DNA of 64,000 nucleotides, from NCBI GenBank assembly GCA_037074705.1, contig CM073590.1:7518001-7582000 (forward strand), read 5' to 3'. This document shows, piece after piece, positions 1 through 12,735 of this stretch. Origin of the DNA: Zhengitettix transpicula. Its lineage: Eukaryota > Arthropoda > Insecta > Orthoptera > Tetrigidae. Each line of letters begins with the position of its first letter. The stretch's first letter is position 1. A model generated the notes under the pieces. That model was not told the DNA's origin. It worked only from the letters and a program-made list of their open reading frames with translations, and made no database searches. The position numbers and the translations under genes were made by a program.

Positions 1-579
1 CTCGCGCGATTCGAAATTTTTATTATCTAAAAATGCTTGTTTAGATAAAGGATAGATTCTAATATTTATTTTTCATTTTTTAATTTGATTTAACTTTCTT
101 TATTTATATTTTAAAATTTAATTAATAAATTTTTCTTTATTAATTTATCCCGATAAAAATGTATGTTTAAACTCGCAACAATCCTGTCTACTAAAACATC
201 TGAATCTGATTATTAGATTTTTAATCCCAAGCGGTCATTTACACTAATAAGCCAGAATCTGATTCTATCATTGGAACGTATTTGTATAATCTTCAGCCTG
301 GTCATTAAGTGTTTTCTAAGTTTGGGGAACGTATTTTACGAGAGAGAGATACTCTGAAGACGCCGCCTCCTTCCTAGAGGAATTTTTTTTCTTGCCAATC
401 GTCTACGCGAGGTGCGATCCCGTGACTGTACTGTGCATCCTGGGAGCAGCTAGAGTCCCGAGCTTTAGAAGGTATTGTGTGTTTTTTTTATAAAAACAAT
501 TCTTTCTCCAGCATTATCCACGGTAAATATAACCTTGTATGAGTTCAATGTCAAAATTCGTTTTTCAAAACCAAAGGTA
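1..579. other. AT-rich intergenic sequence, no gene seen
   Basis: No convincing coding sequence or named repeat. Most of the stretch is very AT-rich. A GC-richer patch at about 355-470 contains a weak box-B-like string (GGTGCGATCCC near 411-421), which could be a decayed tRNA-derived repeat, but no box A or tail supports it. Confidence 0.5.
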
Positions 580-820
580 ACAAGCTACATGAGGGTAATC
601 CACATGGTGGCAACTCAACTTTAATAGCATAGGAAGGGATCCCGAAAGGGGGGATGCGGAAGGGTAGAGGAAGGTAGCCAAGGATTAACTAGGGCCCCCG
701 GGCTGTGATTTAAGAATCCTACCCGGCAATTCGCCTCAAAGTGATGCAGGAAAAACCCTAGAAAAACCTGCATCGGGTAGGTCGTGCATTTCGTACTTGT
801 CTCACGCCATTTCGATGGCG
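580..820 (-). mobile_element. S-family retroposon copy, 5'-truncated, reverse orientation
   Basis: One of eight copies in the window of a GC-richer dispersed repeat (S). The recognisable path, read on the plus strand, is GGCTACATGAGGGTAATCC, a GGATGCGG...GGTAGAGGAAGGTAGCC block, ACTAGGGCCCCCGGGC, and GATGCAGGAAAAACCCTAGAAAAACCTGCAT. In the complete copy at 18435-18970 the A-rich end follows the CTCATGTAGCC segment, so this copy is on the minus strand with its 3' end on the left. Similarity to the other copies stops near 820. A weakly similar stretch runs to about 870, so the 5' part is truncated or rearranged. The 82-residue reading frame across it is not conserved between copies. Confidence 0.8.
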
Positions 821-891
821 TTAGCTGATTCTCACAAGCCTTATAGTCTTGAGGACCGTAAACCCACATAGAAATTAACCTAAATGGGAGG

Positions 892-896
<5 letters not shown>

Positions 897-925
<29 letters not shown>
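897..925. repeat. (TA)n microsatellite
   Basis: Uninterrupted TA dinucleotide run. Similar runs flank every LTR-TA element in the window, but here I see no LTR-TA end beside it. Confidence 0.9.
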
Positions 926-929
<4 letters not shown>

Positions 930-3900
930 GTTCTATACATTTGTATAATAGTATTGCAAACTAAGTTGTTACACGTTTGGTACGGCAATAAACATGATTG
1001 TTATTTATCTCCCAATATAAAAATATGAACTTATTTTTGTCTATATACGTATGTATAACTTCCACATACATTCTTAAACACGTGGAGCAATATAAACCCT
1101 CCTTGGTACAGCTGACATACAGATGCCATTCATGGAACCCCCTGTGGGGCAGCAAAGATGTTATCTTGAAAGACATAACTGCGAGCAGCCGGTGCCGGTG
1201 CCGTCTACTTCGGAATAACCTGCATCATCTTCAAATGAAATGCCACATTCTCGTGAAACGTGAATGTTTACTTAATTTGGAATCTTAATCTGAGACTTTC
1301 ATGACAACCACCCTCGGCAGTACTTGTGTCCATCTCACATTCTCTCTTAGATACAGATCTCAATTTTCGTGTTCCAGTTCTGTATTAAATGATTTAGATC
1401 AGTGGCACAGAATAAGTTATATTCAATTAATTTTTTTTAAATTGAGTTCAACGTAAGAAACACTGTATATTGTAAAAATAAATTTATATAATTTTATCGT
1501 AGCCAAATCAACCAATGGCCGTGTACACGAAAAAGTCCAAACCTTGAATGTTTCATGAATAAGTGATGATTAGTATCATTTTTCTATATCATAAAAAAGG
1601 ATGTATATTTTTTTATGCATTTACGTTAATCATTATATAAATTTAAACCCTTGGACACCACAAAACTTTGTACAGTTATTCTTAAAAACACGAGAATAGG
1701 TACTGTGAGGTTGAGAAACCTCTAACATATATTTTAAAAGAATTATAACTGAAAAACGTGATAATTTTGTGTTAAATTACTGCGCATCAAGATACCATGA
1801 CGTCACACGGGAGATACGTTACTACGCGACGAGCAAAGGAAACAGTTCCGTTTTCCGTAATGAAATAAAGAAGAAATATTTTCATTGAATAAAAAGTATA
1901 ATTTTATGCAGTAATACTCCATCGAAAAATAATAAAAAACAACACGAAATACTTTACGATCCTTGCGGAAAATGTAAGTTAATTTTCGTGCCATATTAGT
2001 CACTCCAGAAAAAAAAACCATTTGTTTACATTGTGAATCTAGCTAATAATTTCATAAATTTAATCTTTCATAATGTCTGAGGGACAATTGTACCCTGCAA
2101 TACTCTAGGAGTATATTTAAATTTTCTAATTATAAGGTATGTTTGTTGGAACTGATGGATTAAAATTCAATGTATTTCATAGCTGTTCAATTAATACACT
2201 ATCCGTCGAATGTATGTACGGAACTAGGAACAGTTAGATTTAGGTTAAATCACTTCTTCTGAAGATTAATATAGAATTAAATATTTTTTCAGGTTTATAT
2301 AAATAAGTACACGGGCAACCCCGATCAGCCAGATGGTATCAAATGAATAAAATGTTAACAACCTAATTAAAATTTTTGGTCACCTAATTCTCTCCTATTT
2401 TTTATGATACAGAAATATAATAATTTTCCAAACTTTCTTTACTACAAAGATATACATTCCGGAATAACAATATTTACGTATGGTATACTGAGCTATTGAT
2501 ACTAATTTATACAAATGTCAGCATTAAATATTTTATGACAACGATTCGGCAAAATTCTATGTATTTCAGGATCATAAGTTACAACTAAGAAAGTTTGAAT
2601 CAGGAATGAAACTTGTAAAACTTCAGGTTCAATAGCATATAGCCTTTGTACTTTCGGCTCAAACAGAAATTCGCCACAGCGTGAGCTTCGAAATTCTGAT
2701 GTGAATCGAAAAATCGTCCAACCCATTCCCCAGATTTACGAAGTGTGGCTTGGATACACAAAAGAGGAAGAAAAGGTTACAGTCGAGATATTTTTGATAA
2801 CAGCTCATTTCATGTATTGAAAATTCCCATTTATGTAAACAGAGAAGTGTAGAAACGAAACTGAAATTGAGTGGCGAAATATTTTGCACGCATAAATTTT
2901 GAGTTAACGCGAGAACACATTCCATACAATAACTGATGCCTCTCGCGCAAACATTAAAAGCTTAGCGCTTATTTGCAACAAACAGGCCCATTAGGGTTGG
3001 CACAGCTCCCAGTAACACACACAGTCGAGTACATAAATCCAATTACCACGATTACACGACGGTTGAGCGCTATTGGCATTGTTGCAGTACGGCCGAACAG
3101 ATGGCGCAAAACGAGATTCCTCAGCAAACAAAGCCCACAGAACAGGATCGCTGTCTGCTCAATCACCGATCGATACGACAAATGCGATTTTATTTTCGGT
3201 AATTGCGGCAAATATTTCACCAGACAAACAGATTCAACATACTTGATAATATAATGCCGGTATATGTTGTTTGTAGAACGACTGACGATATTCTGTAAAA
3301 ATAGGTAAATATAATGAAAAAGGTTTTTGGAAACAGTTTCAAACATTTTCGGAATACCTGATTAATTGGAAAGAGGGATATCATTTAGCTCGTAAAAATA
3401 TTTATATCATGAAAAACTATTAATTTCTTATTGTAAAACTAATATATGTTAATTAGTTTCATAACATAAATTGCCAACAGTTGCACAGTAATTAGCTCCA
3501 TTGGAAAAGTGTGTGTGATTTATATCATATATGAATAAATTAGAACAGACAAGTCATAACAGTTTAAAAACACAATTTGCACGAAAAATTCCAAACCGTA
3601 TAAGAAGATTTTGTAAAATTTAATAGTGATAAGAGATTTATGGACACTATGATATTCAATAATCTTAATAGCAACCTGCAATAGAAGGAGCGCTAAATAA
3701 GCAATATTTTGAAAATTAAATATCTGTGGAATGTTTATCTTACAGTCTATTTCAACTAAACGAACTAATTACGGGGAGAAATAGTTGGATGAAAAACTGT
3801 CATTATCAAATTCCACTCTCTAACCAAAGTTTATCCATAAATTAATATTAAATATTAAATTGGCAAGACAATTTTTTTACGAAAACTTTGGTGAAAGACG

Positions 3901-5244
3901 TTTTTTTTACATAATTTTTTATTTAAATTAATATTCCGGTTGCGGCTGAATAGGTCATGACGCAGGTACTTCAGGGCAGAAAGTAATGAAGAAATAATAA
4001 TATTTGGGTAAAGGGTAAGGGACATTTGGTCTGTAAGATAACAAAACACATCCCGTCGCTTGAAACCTAGTAATCTATTATAGTTAATAAAATCTTATTC
4101 ATACGTGTGTACTAAATTGGAAATTCCATAATGATCATCAGAAACATGTAACTATAGCGTGAGAGTAAATAAGTGACGGTTTAGAACAATGTCGCAAACG
4201 TAATATACACGGGATGTGATAAATGCAATAAAATGTATTATAAAAAGATGTAGAATACAGGAAACGTGTAAGGATTCATATAGAAACGAATACATTTTCA
4301 GGCTTTCGAAGCGCTACAAAAAAGGCTAGAAAAACTGTTTACAAATAGGAATACAAGTGATAAATGGCGTTTTTATAGCAAATAGGATAGAAAGAACAAG
4401 ACATTTCGCAATATAAGCATCTTATACAGATTAACCAATCTGGAAAGAATAAGAATATTTAAAAAATATATATTTCATTCCCTTAAATTTAAATGTAGAG
4501 GACATCAAACAGACCAATGAAAGTTTTTTTCTTTGTTATTGTTTCAATATAGGAGTGGAATAGTATACTGACGACATTCCAAAAGTGTATTAATCAATTA
4601 AGAATGAGACTTAAAAGGTTAGTATAATTAAATTGTTAGTTAAATGAGTAAAAAGTCCTTCTACATGTAAGCTTAATGTGACAAGTGTAACTACTACCGG
4701 GAGAAATGCCCATTTGCAGTTGAATAAATACAGGCATACATTTGGTACTTAACAGTGTATGTAGATAAAATTAACATACGAGGAAATTAATAGTTGCAAT
4801 GAAATATGAAGGAATTAAATTGTACAAACTTATTAATTTCTTAATGTTAGTAAAAAAATTATAAAAGTGCTCCACGTTTGTGGATTTTTTCTAAAAAATA
4901 AATGCGCTATTTAGTGGACATATTCGTTCAAAAGTATATTTTATTTTGTAAATCGATTTTGAATCTGTTTCTAAGACTGAGTGAAATCAGTTATCTCAGA
5001 AATCGGACAAGATTAGTCTTATTTTTTAAGAGAGAAGAATTCATCACACAGGGACAAATTTAGGTAATTTACAACCTACCGATGCAAAATCTACTAATGA
5101 CTCAAATTGATTTCCAAACAATTCAAAACATTTAATTGCATCAAGCGTTAAACACAGGACATTTTTGTTTATCGTTGTCTAATAGTTTCTAGGCGTGTAG
5201 TAGGGCACTGGGTTTTGATCAATTGATGGTTGATTTATATATAT
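926..5244. other. AT-rich intergenic sequence, no gene seen
   Basis: More than 4 kb with no supported gene. The short open frames on both strands have no recognisable motifs. A GC-richer patch at about 2965-3260 gives overlapping open frames on both strands (93 and 125 codons), which is what a non-coding GC-rich patch does; I do not recognise it. A TGACGTCA-like core (GACGTCAC) lies at about 1800. Confidence 0.5.
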
Positions 5245-6152
5245 TGTAATAATCAAATAATAAGGCGTTAATTAATTAAAAGAATTTGCCTCACGTTGAA
5301 GCGCCATTTATGGAACAATCAACAGGTTGGGTTTAATTAAATAAAATAAAATAACAATTACAATTTTAAATATTAATTTCTCATGGTCTTCACTGGGTTT
5401 GATAATGGACACAACAATTTGATTTAAAAATCTTATTAACAAACAAATCACATTTACCTAAACAATACGTTGATAGAAATAAACTAAAAAGAAAATAAAT
5501 AGACTTGACAATTAAAATAGAACGAAATTTAAAAGTAAAGAGATTAACTCTGATTAACAATTAAAAGGAGAACGAAATCTGACTTCTATCCTTTAATTAC
5601 GTTTACATAAATCATTATTTTGTATTTTGTTACTCACATCTGTCCAGCTGGTTCCAACATTCCTTTTTGTTTTCGGAAGTACACTATTGCAAAATTTTTA
5701 CACTGATTCTAATATTGGCTCCCAGATTTTACTTACACTCTTGAAGTCCACCTTGATAGCCTCCCAGGAACTCGGATGATCCTCCGTTTTGTCACCTATC
5801 TGATAACTGCTCGCCTTATATGAATCCTGTGATTCATAGATTTGCTAGTCTCTTTACCGCTTGGGACTTAAACTGCAACTTTGCGATATTTACGGGATAA
5901 TACTTCCGTGAATGTTTTTACTGTGTCTTAAATTCACAACTTTGTTTAATGATACATTAAACGACGGCTAGTCTCTGCTCTAGAATCATTTGTTCCGTCC
6001 TCCGAAATGTCCCGTCACCAACTGAACTATCGTCGTGCTCTCCAGTTTTAGCGCGCATACGCCATTTTGACTTTCCGACAAAGTAACAGAGCTCGGCCGC
6101 TACAATTAAATTTTATTAAAACCAATTAATGGTCTAATTAACTGGCATTACA
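5245..6152 (-). mobile_element. LTR-TA copy 1, solo-LTR-like, minus orientation
   Basis: A 908-bp element with inverted ends TGTAAT (5245-5250) and ATTACA (6147-6152), lying directly between TA runs. It aligns end to end with the copy at 56078-57572 and, in reverse complement, with 11789-12735. About 45 bp from the left end, GCCTCACGTTGAAGCGCCA (5288-5306) is the complement of a degenerate tRNA-Lys-type primer site (TGGCGCTTCAACGTGAGGC). That sets the sense strand as minus, as do a TATATAAG-like box near 5812-5823 and the gag orientation in the related 28-kb element. No internal coding region adjoins it, so it resembles a solo LTR. The superfamily is not certain. Confidence 0.7.
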
Positions 6153-6170
6153 ATATATATATATATATAT
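6153..6170. repeat. (TA)n run flanking LTR-TA copy 1
   Basis: AT run immediately after the terminal ATTACA. It mirrors the shorter TA run before 5245, consistent with insertion into, or target duplication of, TA repeats. Confidence 0.85.
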
Positions 6171-8139
6171 GTTAAAAAAGGCCGAACTTCTTCAACATTA
6201 AGAACGTATGATAAATACTTCGTACGACCTTTCGGTCTATCTGATAAAGTTAGCTGCACCAGCCTGTTCGATAGAGACTATATTATGTTTGTTGGGGTTG
6301 AAACACACGAAACAAAAACACTGTACCATCAATTTTCAATTTAAAGTATTTATTTTTTAGCAATTTGACTCTTTCACAAGAAACACACAACATCTCGGTA
6401 ATGAAATTTGACTATATTTGGGCGCCACCGAAAACCTATAATCGGTTTTGTAAATAAGTGGTGCGGCAGACGCTGATGCCAGCCGCACCCATCAACACTA
6501 TTAATCACAGTTCAAGAAAATACAATATTAGAGGTTTTTGTTTTACTAGGTTGACATTACCTGTGCAATGAAAGTAATTGTTTGTTAATGGTGGCCGAAT
6601 GATGGCAAAGGCCAACAATAACCACATTAACCAATAATAAAAAATCCCAAAAAACTTGCAAAATAAACAATAACAAAGAGTACGTGCAATTTATTTCTTA
6701 TTCAAACAATTATTTTTTATGAACTCGCGCTTGTTAATGTTTTCACAGTAGCACTTCACTATATCAATAGACTTTCGTGTTTCAAATCCACGACTCAGTA
6801 CCTCAATACATCTGCAATCCGTCCTGGCGTTGAAAACCTGTTGGTTGACCCGCGATGGGGAAAATGGAAGACCAGAATGTCCGCGGTCACTCTTTTCTGA
6901 TGTCCACCAGAAAACGTGAATGATGTACCGTTTTCTGCAATGTTATTGGTGTGCTTATGTTCTATAATTGTGTTATTTAATGGTATATTGATGATATATA
7001 TCATAGTTTATTAAAATAAGCTCAGAATTTTAATGCGATTTCTCTAGTGAGGGCAAATGATAATAATAAATATATTATTTAGAATATTAATACATTATGG
7101 TAGTCTTGACCATCAGGTGGTTGGAGAATATTTGTTAAGCATACACAAATATTTTTTTTAATAATTCCGCTTTTATGTTGCCAATATTCAGCGTTCAAAA
7201 CTATATTACATGGATAGAAAAATTGTGCTAAATTTATAAATCCATTTATGTGTTTTCTACCACTAATGGTTACTCGCAATGGGAAGCCATTTTTCTGAAT
7301 TGCTTTAACTAAATGTAAGTTTACAATGGGCTATAATATCCTTTTTGACTCCGATGAGATAAAGTGAATGCTAGGTGATAGAGAATACTTTTTGTATGTG
7401 GAGCTGCGGTCTAACCAGGGCGTCATCTCATTGTACAAGATGGCGACGTGGACGGGGTGTTAATTGTCTCGAGGATTGTAGCTGCAGTAATGAAGGGCGC
7501 TCCTAGGGACGCCTTCATTACGTAACGAGACAACGCCATCTGCCACAGATGTCAGCATCGGGCGAACGTGCGTGCAATTACAACAGCCCGGGAAGATGTT
7601 AAGCTCGGAGATGAGGCCTGCCGGAGTTAACATTGTTGTCAAGTACGTCACGAGCAATACGTCATCTTAGTTCAAAAGCCAACCCACTAAGGTCGGAGCA
7701 GTGTCGTATGTATTTTTTAGGATTCTGATTCAACTATAATTGCAAGGTTATTAACGGTAAGTTTTAAATTTACTGTAAAACTGACAATTAGTATATCGTA
7801 TGACTTATGTACCTTTGTTTTCTGTTCAAGTGACTAAATTGTACACGGCGAACTCTAAATTTTAAAAACGAGCATATAATATTTCACAACAATCACATGA
7901 CTTGGAAACTATTTTTTAAAATTTATTGTTTATAGTCGCGTCAAGATAAAAGTCATTGACAACTTACCTTATCTACTACATGAAATTATTACAATTAGAT
8001 CATATTAACTATGCATTTTATTCTTAGTCTCAGATTCATTGTCTATTTAGATTAGATCTTGAATGCCGGTTTCCTTACTAAACTTCAGTAGGTTATTTAT
8101 TACTGCTGCTGAGGTACGCATCTCCCTTCTCCTGTATTT
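6171..8139. other. Unassigned sequence with an LTR-like motif and a GC-rich island
   Basis: No gene seen. At 6418-6455 a TTGGGCGCCACC motif is followed by a short inverted repeat (AAAACC...GGTTTT). This is the same arrangement as the ends of the LTRs at 28276 and 32131, so it may be a degraded end of a related LTR. The 69-codon minus frame at 6795-7004 has no recognisable domain. A GC-richer island lies at about 7390-7690 and is listed separately. Confidence 0.45.
7390..7690. other. GC-rich, non-repetitive island with a hairpin
   Basis: Clearly GC-richer than its surroundings and not seen elsewhere in the window. It contains an inverted repeat: TAATGAAGGGCG (7488-7499) and CGCCTTCATTA (7510-7520), an 11-bp stem with one bulged G and a 10-nt loop. 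No coherent coding frame or known element. It could be a regulatory island, a small RNA precursor or an unrecognised repeat. Confidence 0.4.
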
Positions 8140-8560
8140 CTAAATTGTGGCTCTTCTAGTCCTGTCGTGCTTTGAGCAGTCGTAGAGGATATGCTGGATC
8201 GTCACGGCAGCCGTGCATACGTCACATGTAGATTGCGTTGATCTAGAGAATATAAAGGAGTGCGTGAGGTTAGAATGGACAGTTCTTAACCTAGCACAAC
8301 CACCTGCTGTCTCCGTGACAGATTTCTAGCGTAGGATATTACCTTGAAGTTGTCGACTTCCTTGTGACAAATCCTCTCATTTCTTTCTATTCTAGAAATG
8401 TACCATTTTTTCTCCGGTATTTTGGCATGGGCTTGTTCCCAATAATTTTTAGTGCTTTTGGAACTTTTGTTTTTATTCTTTTGTTGGGATGCCTCCATCT
8501 TAGCACTTTTCCCCGCCATTCGTTTCCCTCTATTTCTCTGTGTGCCGGTATCCATCCCAT
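8140..8560 (-). pseudogene. LINE ORF2 3' fragment: RNase H end and zinc-knuckle
   Basis: A decayed minus-strand piece of a non-LTR retrotransposon polyprotein. One frame reads GWIPAHREIEGNE at about 8520-8558. This matches the PAH-x-GI-x-GNE signature near the C-terminus of the RNase H domain in I, R1 and Jockey-type LINEs. Another frame, lower in coordinates, reads RLRTVHSNLTHSFIF and then CDVC...QHILYDC (8176-8226), a CX2CX7HX4C zinc-knuckle typical of the extreme C-terminus of these proteins, ending in a stop at 8140-8142. The two motifs are in different frames, so at least one frameshift separates them. No endonuclease or RT domain remains. The family assignment comes from the motifs; the exact clade is unknown. 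Confidence 0.7.
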
Positions 8561-9049
8561 CATTACCTTATTATTGCTATTTAGATTTTATTGACGGTAC
8601 CATTCCATATCTTTTGTTTGCTTGTATATAACTATAATAATTGTTTGTACCTGTCCGTTTCTTAGACTACAGTAATTTTAGTTTACCTTTACGTTTTATG
8701 CTTTAGACGATCCGAAACGGAAGTAATTTGAAATTCAACGCTGATTTTGTTCCTTTTTTACTACGAAATGAAGGGACCGATTTAGATTAAACTTTGATCG
8801 TTGCTACATGGAGTGTAATAATATTTTAAAATAATTATTATAATCCTACAAATAAATAATTTCTTCGTAGAGGATGTAAGCCGAGTAGACGGATGTCTAC
8901 CTTACTCATCTTATATCGCATTTGGTATCTCCTTGCATTTTGCCTCGGGCGTAGTAGAAATGCAAGGTGACATTATTATCTGACGATGTGTTAACTTTTG
9001 GCGGTAATTTTGTAATTACTATTGAATCCCCACTTAGGTATACCCAAAT
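8561..9049. other. AT-rich intergenic sequence, no gene seen
   Basis: Lies upstream, in LINE orientation, of the RNase H fragment. No further RT motifs could be read here, so the LINE fragment appears to be 5'-truncated. Confidence 0.5.
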
Positions 9050-10640
9050 AAAATTTAAAAAATACTCCCGGTAACTGAAGAGGGCAAAAAATACTCAGGG
9101 TAATATTTTGTCAACCACGTCCACCTCCACGTCGAGGATCTTCAAATTCCCTAACTGCTGTGCAAGGTTTAATCTCAGTGGCTCCTATAATACCAGAACC
9201 GACAATAATAGCGGCCTTTTATTTATGTAAAACGCTACCCTCCCTTACCTTTTGCACCTGAAAATAGACATTCAAAGTTTTAGCATCACAATATCAAATG
9301 CAGTGACCCCGAAAACATTATATTCGATGCTAATAATGCCCGGTTACGAATGTTTTCTTAATGTCCAACCACACCTCTAGATTTGATAAATGTGTCTTAA
9401 CCCCTCGGTGTTTGTTCCTGGATAGTAAGTAAACTGTGTATAAAGCTGCAGTGAGGTTTTAAGAATGTAGGTGGAAATTTGTTTCTAACCTCCATCTAAC
9501 CAGTATTGAAAATGACAGAATTAAACCAGTTTTTGACAAATCTCAGTTGTTTCGCGTAATGCTTATGTAACGCACTCCACCCCTCTATTAGTGATTCTCT
9601 TATCCCATGCTGTAAGGGATTGAAATTATAATTTTAATACCTCAGTAAAGAAACTTTAATCACATTCCGAAAACTATATATTCAACGCTAACATCGGTCG
9701 TTTTCACATGTTTTAACCCCTGAGTAGTTGATACCCTCTCCACCTATACCCGTATAATTTATCCAAACCATTTGTTCCTGGAACGTAAATAACATATGTA
9801 GAAAATTTGGTAGAATTTGTTCCACCATATTGTACGTGGAAATTGGTTTCACCCACGACCGCCCACAATCCTAGGGGCTGACATGCATCTTATCCAGTAT
9901 GGAAAATGCCATAATCAAACTCAGTGACTTCCATAACCACAAATTCCACGCCAATTTCGGTTGTGTGCATGGAAATTTGTTTCGCCCCTTACCATCCCCA
10001 CTCCTAGGGGCAGAATTACATTTTAATCAGTATGATAAATGCCAACTAATCTCAGTGACTTCCATAACCCCAGATTCGACACCAGTCTCGGCTGTTTACT
10101 CATTACCTTTCACCCACTTCCTCCTTCACCCACACACATCCACACGTAGGGGTGAACTAGAGCTTAACTGACTTAGTGAATGCTAGAATTAAACTCATTG
10201 ACTTCTATGACTCCAATATCTGTTTCTTGTGTAATTTTTATGTTACACTCCTCCGCTCACACGCTTAGTGGTGCTGCCTTCCCATTCCGTAAGGGGTTGA
10301 AAATATAAGAAATGGACCCCGAAAAATAATTATTTGGCACTAATATCGGTCTTTTCCACATGTTTTAAAATTCCACCTCCGTTCACGTCTGGAGAGTTGC
10401 CTTTGTTTCACCATATTGTACGTAGAAATTGATTTCACCCCCTTCTCCCGCAATCCTAGTGGCTGAACTACATCTTAGACAGTACGAAAAATGCCAGAAT
10501 CAAATTCAGTGTCGTAAGGACGACAGTAACTTTCGCGAACGTGAGCACAAGTCTCCAAAGTTTCATGGCAATTATATTGAATGGTTTAGGAACTCATAAG
10601 GGACAGACAGACATACATTTATGTTTTATATATAGGTATA
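9050..10640 (+). mobile_element. Z-family repeat: array of diverged modules with an element-like end
   Basis: A block of imperfect modules. One motif, a variant of GTATGGAAAATGCCAGAATTAAACTCAGTGACTTC, recurs near 9503, 9897, 10029, 10171 and 10480. A second, a variant of CCCCGAAAATTATATTCGACGCTAATATCGGT, recurs near 9306, 9665, 9930, 10063, 10205 and 10325. Spacing is irregular (about 130 to 390 bp). C-rich CCACCCCTAGGGG-like strings lie between modules. The block ends with AAGGGACAGACAGACATACATTTATG...TATATATAGG, an ending common in arthropod non-coding repeats. The same modules occur in reverse at 45660-45790 and 60159-60572. The 90-codon frame at 9899-10171 is not supported as coding. Superfamily unresolved: an RTE-type LINE 3' region or a non-autonomous DNA element are both possible. 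Confidence 0.6.
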
Positions 10641-11726
10641 GTGTAGGACCATGATTTGTATTGTAGTTGAATTTGTGACAATTTTCAAAGTGGATATCCG
10701 TTTATTGTAGGATAATCCGTTCCGTGAAACCTTAAGAAAACTCTGAACCTAATGTAGGGTCTAAATTGTAAAGTGCAGTTTTCAAACAACTCTAATTCGC
10801 CATAGCTGCAATTCGCTTAAACTTACATCAAAAGCAAGTCTGCTCGCACCTCCTTAAGCGACAGATCTTAATTAAATTTCCGTCATTAGCTGCAACTTCT
10901 GCAATAAGGCCTTCATCGCTGGCTGCATCTGTACTGCATACTTATAATATTAATTTCCTCACAGACCGGACCGCTGTATTTTAGCCATGCCTTCGAACGA
11001 TGCAAGTTTTTCAAGTACGCCTACACGCAATCGACTTGTTCCCACTCTGGCCTGCAGGACAATTAAACCTGAAGTAGGGAAATTTCCATCTACTAGGTTT
11101 AATCAATCTCAAATAATTGTCCAAGCATTTCAAGGGTATTTTACGCATAAATTTAAAAGCTTTACGTTAAAAACGAAGGATTTATAGCAAATTCAAACTG
11201 AACAAAATTGTGAATTTCGAGAGAAAAAAAATTACACTTCTCTGTTGAAAATGCAATACAAGTACTCACAAAATAATATGTTACTCAATGAAAAATGAGG
11301 ATTTTACTTTTTTAGTGAAGTGGAATATAAAACAGTGAGTTCTCATCGAACAGAAAAAAATGTTTAAACTGTTCCGTATCCGAATACATATTTCGCGGGA
11401 TCTATTTAGAAGAAAATTACTGTAATTGATAACATATTTCGTATATTTGTTAAATAAAGTACACGAATCTAAAATGTCGTATATGAATATAAAATATCTG
11501 GAGCAACGGAAAGTTGAAAGAACTGATTCGAATACTAAAACTGTGTTCGTGTATGTGACACAAATAGGAATCAGAAATTACTATATCAGTGTCGAATCAC
11601 TAAAACATTTTGTGTGGACGAAGAGAATCTGTTATCTCTAATTGTATTTCCGAGAGAGAGAGAGAAAAGCCTAGATTAATTTTGTGAATTTAAGATATTT
11701 ATCTTCGAGAACAATACACCTGTAAT
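10641..11726. other. Intergenic sequence, no gene seen
   Basis: A somewhat GC-richer patch at about 10790-11110 (open for 66 codons at 10987-11187) has no recognisable motif. The remainder is AT-rich. Confidence 0.45.
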
Positions 11727-11749
11727 ACATACATACATACATACAAACA

Positions 11750-11788
<39 letters not shown>
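11727..11788. repeat. (ACAT)n/(TA)n compound microsatellite
   Basis: ACAT repeats grade into CAAA and then a long TA run that ends exactly where LTR-TA copy 2 begins. Confidence 0.9.
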
Positions 11789-11791
<3 letters not shown>

Positions 11792-12729
11792 AATGATAAT
11801 GAAAGGCAATTAGAGATTTAATAATTTTAAAAAATTGAAATAAATTGTTATCGGCGAAAACACAAACACAACAATGGGTAATAACATTTACAGGCTGGCC
11901 TTTGTCGTTGCTGCGCTATGGGGCTTACACAGGCAGTCGTCAAGTGTTGGACATTGAATTTCATCAAATAAAGACAGTCACAATTTTTCGTCGAGTAGAG
12001 TTGGTCACTAAAATTTTAACAGAGAGAGTTACTCGGAGGAGAATGATGAGAGTGTGATTCAGGAGGCTGATAATCAATTGGTCAGCAGGTATCGGTAGAA
12101 CTTTGGAGGAGTGGACAACATTCTGCTTTGCCCGTAATCAGAACCAGGGCTAAAAACTGGGCTGGAGAGAGAGAGAGGGACTTATAGCAAAGGTCCGCAG
12201 TATTTTACGGAACAATTGTGTCTGGTGGATGATACAAAAGCTTTGGAAAGTGACTTAAAACAAATTAAATTCAGTGAAACGATGGCTTGTTACGTGTAAA
12301 TAGTGTAAAGTATATCATAGAATCCAAACAAATGCCTAGTACCGGTACAAACTGTAAGTAGAGAGAAGCTTTATAAAATTTATAGCTATGTAAACGTTAA
12401 ATAAGAATAGATCGTCAGATTTCTGATTCAATTTCATTTTGTTGTTTTAATTCTAATCAAGGTTTGAATTTTGTTTGTCAATTTTGATAGTAGGAACAGG
12501 TATTGTTCTTTGTTTAAAAGTCCCAATTAACGACCCTGAGACAAGAGTAAAGGAGTTTGTATACTAGTAAAAACATTAATGTAAAATAATGACAACAAGA
12601 AAATTTGTTACCATTAATTTAAATAAATCAAGTGTTTCTGAGATTTAAACCCTATAATCATTTTTAACATCCTTCCATTTAAATAATTTAAAAATAAAAT
12701 TCAACCACTAATTAATTTCATTTATTTGA

Positions 12730-12735
<6 letters not shown>
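11789..12735 (+). mobile_element. LTR-TA copy 2, solo-LTR-like, plus orientation
   Basis: Begins TGTAATGATAATGAAAGGCAA directly after the TA run, and ends TTATTTGATTATTA before another long TA run. The final ~45 bp align with the end of copy 1 (AAATTC, TAATTAATT, TTATTTGATTATTA in order). The internal stretch CCCAATTAACGACCCTGAGACAAGAG aligns with copies 3 and 5. It lacks the primer-site-like motif found in copies 1, 3, 4 and 5. Three degenerate ~33-bp units around 11950-12035 correspond to the longer array in copy 3. The 70-codon frame inside is not conserved between copies. Confidence 0.7.

Noticed and set aside
2969..3346. 125-codon minus frame overlapping a 93-codon plus frame
   Set aside because: Open on both strands in a GC-rich patch with no domain or coding signature.
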